Source: Candidula unifasciata
Taxonomy: Eukaryota; Mollusca; Gastropoda; Stylommatophora; Geomitridae
Length of the DNA stretch: 64,000 nt
Direction: 5' to 3'
NCBI GenBank assembly: GCA_905116865.2
Contig: CAJHNH020008401.1
Span: 168,501-232,500, forward strand
Within the stretch, counting starts at the first letter, position 1, and each line of letters opens with the position of its first letter. Made by a program: the position numbers and the translations under genes. Shown here piece by piece: positions 1 through 9,700 of this stretch. The notes beneath the pieces were generated by a model. That model was not told where the DNA came from, searched no databases, and saw only the letters and a list, made by a program, of their open reading frames with translations.

Positions 1-440
1 GTGAAGGAAAAGCAGCAAAGGATACAGCTGGACACCAACATCTATAAGTCTCTGATCCAGTATGTATGAAGACGTACAGATTCTCCTAAGCTGTAAGTTG
101 CCAGGATCCTAGCTGAGTTAAGAAATAATATAATAGCACTGAGGATATTCCCATTAGCACTCCATCTCCAGCAGCTAGCAAACAGTTCCAATGTTAATGG
201 TGCTGCAGCAATCTGATTGTGTGCCCATGGGGCCTTTCCCTTGGGTGCTGAGTATTAGCTAGGTCCCCTGGCCACTCTTCACTGTACCACTCTTATCAAG
301 CTGTAATGATGTAGTTGGTCTTCTGCATTATTCACTGCTCCCAAAGGGCCGACCACAGCTAATTCATGACCCAGTTGGTGCAGCATTAGAGCATCTGTCC
401 AACGCACCTACAAAGATGTCCTACCTATTAAATTGTAATT
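1..440. other. REXO4 intron / window edge, nothing clear
   Basis: Unique-looking sequence. A plus-strand open frame from base 1 closes with TGA at 67-69, but 22 residues at a window edge are not enough to claim an exon. No ExoIII motif of REXO4 is visible on the minus strand here. Confidence 0.4.
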
Positions 441-442
441 CC

Positions 443-662
443 TTACTTACGTCCTTTTCAGGACGTAATTTTTTCTTATTTGAAGCCCCACTCTGGCTTT
501 TTGCCAGGGGCCGCAATATAGGCAGGCCATAAATATGGCCAATTGTCTTAACGCGGTTTCTGGGACCTCTCCACAATGATCCTCATCCGCATATTGGCAC
601 TTTGTGTCATCGGGTGTTTATCGCTTGTGTGATGTCCTAGTGGGGTAGAAAGTCAGTCAGTC
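443..662 (+). repeat. SINE-like dispersed repeat, family A, (AGTC)n tail
   Basis: About 220 bp containing GCCAGGGGCCGCAATATAGG and ending in GGGGTAGAAAGTCAGTCAGTC. Three relatives lie in the window: 54088-54308 (same strand), and 38215-38430 and 30095-30270 (opposite strand). The short tetranucleotide tail is typical of a SINE 3' end. I do not recognise a clear RNA-polymerase-III head. Confidence 0.8.
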
Positions 663-708
663 CTACCTATCAAAGCAGTAATAAAGAAAACAATGAGATA
701 GTAATCAC

Positions 709-797
709 CTTCAAATCATTGTGTACTGCATGTCCAACCAGAATCCTGTCTTTAATCAGACCACTCACTTCCGATTGGACTTTTGTGAATTCTTCAC
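709..797 (-). CDS. REXO4: REXO4 exon 6 (ExoII motif)
   Basis: 89 nt between acceptor CTTCTCCAG and donor TTGAAG|GTGATT. It encodes [18 protein letters not shown], then [12 protein letters not shown]. The Asp of HNDLK is the ExoII ligand. The exon ends in phase 0 where the family continues with V-L-F-L-D-H. I see no further exon between 1 and 708, so the ExoIII exon(s) lie outside the window. Confidence 0.95.
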
Positions 798-3700
798 CTG
801 GAGAAGTCAGAGAATAAGGAAGATCGTAGGAGGTCACTCTTTTGATATCGCAAAAACATGTCATACATTGATTTTTAATTAATTTCACTGTTATGTGATG
901 ATGACAGAGTTACAGGTAGATAGCTACAGATATGGCCACTATGATGTAAAGTTTCTTATGCTTGCTTCACTGAACAAAATAATAATAAAAAAATTATGAT
1001 CAGATTTAACCAGCTTTTTTGGGGGGAAATAATTGCAACTTTTACCTGTTTATCCTTTGCAATGAGGGTGTTACTTGAACTCCAACTGGGTAACTTTATT
1101 GAATGTTTTATTTGGCCCTTCTACATAATTATAGTGCTTACTGACTCCAAAATGGGTGCTTCTCATCCGTCATGGCTTCCTAAGGAGGACTCCACTGTGG
1201 ATCACAAAGTGTAGTTTGGTTCCATTCCCAGTAAGGACTAGTCCCTACAAGGACAATTTGGACAGGGTGCTTGCTCAAACTGGACATGCCTGCTGCTACA
1301 TTTTGGCTGTCTATGAGATGAGATGTTTAATGCCATTATGTATTCTGGGTCACGGCATACCAGACAGGCTGCCTTGTCTCCTTCCTTAATGGCTTTCCTA
1401 GTATCCTTCTATCCTCTTCTTGTCCCCTTTTTCATCTCCTTTCCTTGTCCCGTTCTTCGTCTCCTTTCATTCAAAGACAATTTCCTAAAAACAACCGTGG
1501 TGATTGTCTAGTACCCATTTTTATGAGTGTGGGTCAGTCCCACTGTTGAACTAGTCCAGTCTTTTCTAGTGACTGAACCTGGACCACTGTCTTGGCAGGC
1601 AGGTGTAACAACCACTGTGCCACCATATACTCTTGGGACATTTATTAGTGAGAGACAGTCGGGCAGAGGGATAAATGGATAGACAGACAGATGAATGTAA
1701 AGACAGAAAAGACCCTGGGACATTTATTAGTGAGAGACAGTCGGGCAGAGGGATAAATGGATAGACAGACAGATGAATGTAAAGACAGAAAAGACCCTGG
1801 GACATTTATTAGTGAGAGACAGTCGGGCAGAGGGATAAATGGATAGACAGACAGATGAATGTAAAGACAGAAAAGACCCTGGGACATTTATTAGTGAGAG
1901 ACAGTCGGGCAGAGGGATAAATGGATAGACAGACAGATGAATGTAAAGACAGAAAAGACCCTGGGACATTTATTAGTGAGAGACAGTCGGGCAGAGGGAT
2001 AAATGGATAGACAGACAGATGAATGTAAAGACAGAGTATACCCTGGGGCATTTATTAGTGAGAGACAGTCGGGCAGAGGGATAAATGGATAGACAGACAG
2101 ATGAATGTAAAGGACAGAGTATACCCTGGGGCATTTATTAGAGAGAGAGAAAGACAGCCAGAGGGATAAATGGATAGATGGATGAATGTAAAAACAGATA
2201 TAATATGTGTTGATTGATACAAAGAACACACATGCCTTGAAGACTGGTACACAAAAAGAACAGTTAAGCCCATCAGGTATGTTGACTGGTAGAGAACAGC
2301 CCATCAAAGATGGCAAGATTGGTACAAATGATAGAATGATTCATACAAATAAAGAACAACAACAATTCTTTGCTAATCAGTAAAATACAGAGCAACATGT
2401 CGTGTGTCAACTAGTACAAAAAAGAACATATGTGGTGTGTCAACTGATACAAAAAAGAACACGTGGTGTGTTAAATGATGCAACAAAAAACATACGGTAT
2501 GTAAACTAGTACAACAAAGAGCCACATGTTGAATGATGACCTGTGCCAAAAAAGAACAACACATAGCATGCCGCTAGAAAATAAGAGTTCAGATGTATAT
2601 TACATTGATTCCGTCTAAAGGTTCCATAAACTCAGAAGATAAACTAATGAGTACAAACAAACACAATGAAAGACCAAATCAACCTGATAAATACACACCT
2701 GTAGACAAAAGCTGGGCTGTCACACCACTGACATGAGTTCGATAGTCCGTGACCTTCTCCCGAGGCTGCACAAATTTATCATACAAGCAAACACCAAAGT
2801 GGTTGACCACAGAAACACGAGCCAGGATACTCTCCTCTCCCTTGGGGCCAAACCCCACCATCTCACAGTCCATAGCCACACAGTTTGTGAGACTGTTGAT
2901 ATCAAAAGACACTCAAGTCAAGGCTGTTGAAATATTACTTACATATGCACATAAACTTTGATTTGATTGTAACAATGATATGGTGTGGTGACTCTTCAGA
3001 AAACAATTACAAGCTACTGAAAATAAAAGTAAAAAGTAAGTAAAGTAAAGGTTCCTTTTCCACGATTTTAGGCATATAGGGCTATACCTGTATTTTTATA
3101 GACTAATCGGCACAAGATGGGTGATGTGGTCAGCATCACGCCGGACACCTTTACTTCGCAGGACTGCACCCGGTAACTACTCAAGGCAGGGTTGACATGG
3201 GAGTCAAGGCCATTTTTGAATAAAGTCCGGCTCCGCCAGGGAGCGAACCCATGACCTTCTGATCCTCGCGCGAGTGTCTAGCTGCTACGCCACAGAGACT
3301 ACTGAAAATAAAGCTGCTTATTAAAACAATGACAAACTACTGAAGGTAAGTAAAACAATAGTGGGCTCAATTAAGTTATTTGACGGAAGACTGCTTTCTG
3401 TTGTTGGAGACTAGTATGAGCATATCAGCATTCAGATTACAAACTGATAAACATCAAATTTCCTATCAAAATGACAAAAGCCAACTCTCTTCTTATCCTT
3501 GTTAGCGTTCACCAGCTGTAAACTCTTGCGGAAACATCTGGGCTTAGGTCTTGATTTTTTTTTTAGTGCACATCTGTTTACAGATCTTGCTTATCTGTAT
3601 GCAAACTGCTAGTTCTATGACTCTCAGGCAGATGTACTCTGACTTTGAAGAAAATACCCCTAATTGGAAGCTTCCTAAGACATGCTTGAAAAGGGGCAGT

Positions 3701-6700
3701 GAGTCTATTCTTTATTCTCGAAAATGGAGCCCAGGAACCAGCATGAGGAGAACATCCAACAGATGCTGAATTGGTCTGTACAAGAGGAGAACATCCAACA
3801 AATGCTGGATTGGTTTGCTCACGGGAAGAACATCCAACAGATGCTGGATTGGTCTGCACAGGTAAAAAAAACTCATTTTGGGTTGTGTGTGTGTGTGTGT
3901 GTGTGTTTTGTTACCCTCTTTACGATTCAGCTGCACAGACGCACACACAAAGCCAACTGAAGGAAACCCCAAACTCACACATAAAGCCAAGGAAAGGAAA
4001 CCCAAACTCACACAAGGCAAATGGAAGAAAAGCCCAAACTTACACATAAAGCTAACGGAAGGAAACCCTAACTCACACACAAGGCAAATAGAAGGAAACC
4101 CCAAGCTCACACAAGGAAAATAGAAAGAAACCCCAAGCTCACACACAAGGCAAATAGAAGGAAACCCCAAGCTCACACAAGGAAAATAGAAAGAAACCCC
4201 AAGCTCACACACACAAAGCCAACTGAAGGAAACCCCAAATACACACACATATTCAGCCAACTGAAGGAAACCCCAAACTCACACACAAACATTTAGAGCC
4301 AACTGAAGGAAACCCTAAATACACACACATATACAGCCAACTGAAGCAAACCCCAAACACACCCACCCAACTGAAGGAAACCCCAAATACACACACATAT
4401 GCAGCCAACTGAAAGAAATTCCAAACACAAACATACCCTTTAAAAGAGCCGGGCTTCACCAGTGGATCAGTTATTTGTTTGCCGTCAATGTCTCCGCCTG
4501 TACCCACCCTACTTTGTTCTGTTGGTTCTGTTTCAATGAGGATCTTGTCAACATTGTCAAACCACACCCCAAGTTTAGTTCTGAAAAAGAGAAGTCATGG
4601 ATGCAAACTTGATCTTCCCACAATTTAACTCACAATATTTTCTCCTTTTTTCTTCTTCTCCGCGCTCACAGGCTATAAACTCCGGCAAAAACATCTGGTT
4701 AATCATCCACAACTGGACTTTAGGCTTGTTGCAGAACCTAGGATTTTTTTTTAACGTTCACATCCGTTATAAAGGTCTTGCTTATTTGTACGCAGATGGC
4801 TGTTTCCTTGCCTCTCAGGCACATGCACTCCAACTTCAAGAACACACATATTGGGGGGGGGGGGGGGGGGGGAGGTTCTGGAACCCAATTGGAAAAAAAG
4901 TTATAATGAGAAGAAAAAAAAAAAGAATAAAAATGAAAGAAATTATTGCAGCACAGCAGAGACCGTTAAAAGGTTAGGGAACAATTCATTCAACATTTAA
5001 AAAAAATTTCAACAAGAAAATAGACAGAGAGCCTTTATAAGCTGACCACACAGGGGACTGTAGAAAGCCAGTCAACTTATGGAGGTGGTGAACTTTATGG
5101 GTTCTATGGTATTTGCATGAAGACAGCTGAGACACAGCAAAGGATCTGAAACAATTAAAGAAGACATCTGAAATGAAGCACAGAATCTGCAACAACTGAT
5201 GGAGACAGCTGAGACACAGCAAAGGATCTGCAACAATTGACGAAGACAGCTGAGACACAGCAAAGGATCTGCAACAATTGACGAAGACAGCTAAGACACA
5301 ACAAAGGCTCTGCAACAATTGACAATGACAGCTGAAATGCAGCAAAGGATCTGCAAAAACTGATAATGTCGGGTAAAATGCAGCAAAGGATCTGCAACAG
5401 CAGATAGACATTGAAAACATCAATAAAATATAAACACTAGTTCATTTAAAGAAACAAAAACACAGATGTAATAATACAATTGAAGAGAGGCAATACAAAG
5501 CTATTTGACAACATCTTGATAACAGCTAGAAACAGCAGCAACAATGTTATCATCAGAGAGATATCTTCAACAGAGCTGATACTGAATATCAAAGAGTTAG
5601 ATCTGTGCAGAAATCTGGTTTATGTCACTTGTCAAGGTGTAGATGTCATTTGTCAAGGTGCAGGATGGTGACAGTTTCTCGCACAATAATTAGCACTGAC
5701 ATCAGGAAAAAGAAAATAATGATAAAGTAGTGAATATCACATAAATTAAATTTTTTAACCAGAATCCTCTGCAAAGTGCAGATACACTGACTCCGCCACT
5801 GAAGATAAAATAAAAAAATATAGCTATGTAGTTAGACTGATAGACATCAGAATAAGGCGTAGGCGAGGGACAAGACAGAAAACTGCAAATATTCCTACAG
5901 CACCTTTTAACCTCAGAGTGTTCTCCCTGCTCAGCGACATCATTTGATAATGCTCTTTTCAAGGTTTTGGTTTTCCTCTTGGCACCATCAATATTTAAGG
6001 TCTACAAAGAAAGACATAAAATAGAATAAATATTTATGGTCTGTGAAAATGCACACAGCAGAAAGTCAATATCTGACACCTACAAATAATGAAGCCAACA
6101 GAGAATCAGTATTAAAAGGTATATACATAATTTACAAGAGAGATGGCAATTTACCCAATTATACATTCTTGTCAATAGTATTTAAATGTTAGACAAATCC
6201 CAAGCATAGATGCAGACTGTGGTAGATCAACACTCCATTGTCTCAACTTGATCACTATCCACTGTTAAAACATTAGTTTATAAACATATTTGCTTACCAC
6301 CCCCTCCCCCTGCTGATATGGACTGAGAGCCTCTGCAGTGTGTGTTGGGCTGCAGAAGTATTGTCGATATCCACCAAATGGCTGGATCATTGCACCAACA
6401 GCTGTAGGATCTAGGGGGACCTAGGTAAAGCTCCTGGTTCAATTCCTCCAAAGGATACTGTTCCCTTGTATAAGGTCTGTTGTTTGTTACATAAAGCAGG
6501 CACTAGATGACCTAAATGAACCCCGACTGTTGCTGTCTTCAAAGAGTCAATAAGAACGCAAAAGAAATTTGATCAGACCCCCATGTGATGAGATGATGAA
6601 AACAATGAACCGTCTGCCACTTACTAAACTGATCACTGATTCTCACTCATCACATGCTCATGCAAACTCCATAGTTTTCCCAGTGTTTAACAGGTAAGGA

Positions 6701-9700
6701 GTTGTCCATGTTTTCTCAAGCTCAACGTGATCATCACTGCACCATCTCATAACTGACCAGAGTCTGACCTTTTCTCATTTTGATCACTACACTAGTTATT
6801 CTATCATATCATGTGTACCGAGTATGTGTGTAATTTATTATATGAATGATTATTTATTGCTGACTTACTGCACACAATTTCATCCAGTTAGAGGCACCAT
6901 CCTGCTTCTTTCTGGCACCTGTAAGTGTAAATATGCAAACAGATTACAAGACACGTAAACATAACATCCCATTACCACAGTCACAATACACACACAAATG
7001 TGTGTGACCTTAGTGCTAGGTAATGCGGATGTTCACAGGAGCGAGCGTGCAGATTATCTTACAGATACTGCGGTTGATAAGGCTAGTCCAAGGTCGCTAT
7101 AAGTGATTTACTGGTCTCTTGAAGCTCAACATACATGTTAATAAGTTTTGATGATTAGCACTTTAGATTCTGGTAGAGCACGTTTGTTGTTGTTAATGTA
7201 TTATCTGTGAAGTTTATGATAATTTTGTGTTCAGTAAAATAAACAGCTGTTTAATGTGATGATTATAGTTGTTTCGATTCACATTAGGACTTGTGGTTAG
7301 TGTGCCTAGTTTACTGTTACAGCTATCTAGACTGCATAAAAAGATATCATGTCTGGGCTAGAATGTTTCTGTTTCTAGTCCCTGCTAAAACAAACACTCT
7401 TTTTCTTTATTTTTCTTAGTACTTAAGCCTTTCGCTTCTAGTACAGCACAATCAAAGAAACTACAATTACTGCTGTACAATAAAAGTTATTACAAAAATT
7501 TCAGACAAAAGACAACCAAATTACTGCTGTACACCCAAAGTAACTACAATTACAGCTCTACAACCAGAATAACTAGTTACAGATCTACAACCAAAGTAAC
7601 TACAATTACTGCTGTACAACTGAAGTAACTACAATTACTGCTGTACAATCAAAGTAACTACAATTACTGCTCTACAAATCAAAATAATACAGTTACTGCT
7701 GTACAATCAAAGTAACTACAATTACTGCTGTACAATCAAAGTAACTACAATTACTGCTGTACAATCAAAGTAACTACAATTACTGCTGTACAATCAAAGT
7801 AATTATAATTACTGCTGTACAATCAAAGTAACAATTACTGCTGTACAATCAAAGTAATTACAATTACTGCTGTACAATCAAACTAAAATGACCGAAGACA
7901 AAAGGCTACTGGAAGACTGTTGACCAATAACTGTAGAGAGTTAAGAAGAAATCATTCTAATGGCTATGGAGACTGATAATCAGAATGGCTAAAGTGACTG
8001 ATAATTGAAAAATGGTTTAGTAGAAGTGACAATCACGGTGGCTAAGTGGCATATAATTGAAATGTGTTAAGGTAGAAGTGACAATCACGGTGGGCTAAAG
8101 TGACTGATAATTGAAAATGGTTAGGTAGGAGTGACAATCACGGTGGCTAAAGTGGCCGATAATTGAAATGGTTAGGTAGAGTGACAATCACGGTGGCTAA
8201 AGTGGCATATAATTGGAAATGTTAGTTAGAGTGACAATCACGGTGGCTCACAAAGTGACTGATAATTGAAATGGTTTAGGTAGAGTGACAATCACGGTGG
8301 GATCGTAGTGGACTGATGCTAATTGAAAATGGTTAGGTTTAGAGCCCTGTGACAATCAGGGTGGCTCCGCCATAAAGTGACTGATAATTGAAATGGTTAG
8401 GTAGAGTGACAATCACGGTGGCTAAAGTGACTGATAATTGAAATGGTTAGGTAGAGTGACAATCACGGTGGCTAAAGTGACTGATAATTGAAATGGCTGG
8501 GTAGAGTGACAATCACGGTGGCTAAAGTGGCATATATATAATTGAAATGGTTAGGTAGAGTGACAATCACGGTGGCTAATGTGACTGATAATTGAAATGG
8601 TTAGGTAGAGTGACAATTTTCATGGTGGCTAAAGTGGTCGGGGGCATAATTGAAACATGGTTAGGTAGAGTGACAATCACGGTGGCTAAAGTGGCAATAA
8701 TTGAAATGGTTAGGTAGACAAGGACAATCACGGTGGCTATCTTCTCTTCTTAAAGTGGCCGATAATGAAATGGTTAGGTAGAGTGACAATCACGGTGGCT
8801 AAAGTGGCATATAATTGAAATGGTTAGGTAGAGTGACAATCACGGTGGCTAAAGTGACTGATAATTGAAATGGTTAGGTAGAGTGACAATCACGGTGGCT
8901 AAAGTGGCCGATAATTGAAATGGTTAGGTAGAGTGACAATCACGGTGGCTAAAGTGACTGATAATTGAAATGGCTGGGTAGAGTGACAATCACGGTGGCT
9001 AAAGTGGCATATAATTGAAATGGTTAGGTAGAGTGACAATCACGGTGGCTAAAGTGGCATATAATTGAAATGGTTAGGTAGAGTGACAATCACGGTGGCT
9101 AAAGTGACTGATAATTGAAATGGTTAGGTAGAGTGACAATCACGGTGGCTAAAGTGACTGATAATTGAAATGGTTAGGTAGAGTGACAATCACGGTGGCT
9201 AAAGTGACTGATAATTGAAATGGTTAGGTAGAGTGACAATCACGGTGGCTAAAGTGACTGATAATTGAAATGGTTAGGTAGAGTGACAATCACGGTGGCT
9301 AAAGTGGCCGATAATTGAAATGGTTAGAAAAAGTGACAAACACAATGGCTAAAGTGACAGATAATTAAAATGGTCAGATAAAGTGACAATCATAATGGCT
9401 AAAGTGACTGATAATTGAAATGGTTAGATAAAGTGACAAACATAGTGGCAGGGAGACCAATAATTGTGGTAGCTAGACCAACTGTTGTGACTAGACCAAC
9501 TGTAGTGATGGCTGGGGAGACAAACTGTTGTGTTATCACTATCAATGTCACTGCACACTGGGCATTCCTATCCATGCTTAGTCCTCCAATGCACCTCTGC
9601 TAATTGTTGCCATGAGGAGCTGGTGTTGATGTTTCCTATCTCAACCTCGAAAGCAGCATAGACGTACTGCACCGTGCTTTACTCCCAGGTGACGCAATAC

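Noticed and set aside
1..69. Plus-strand 22-codon tail ending in TGA at the left edge
   Set aside because: Too short, no acceptor visible and no family match.
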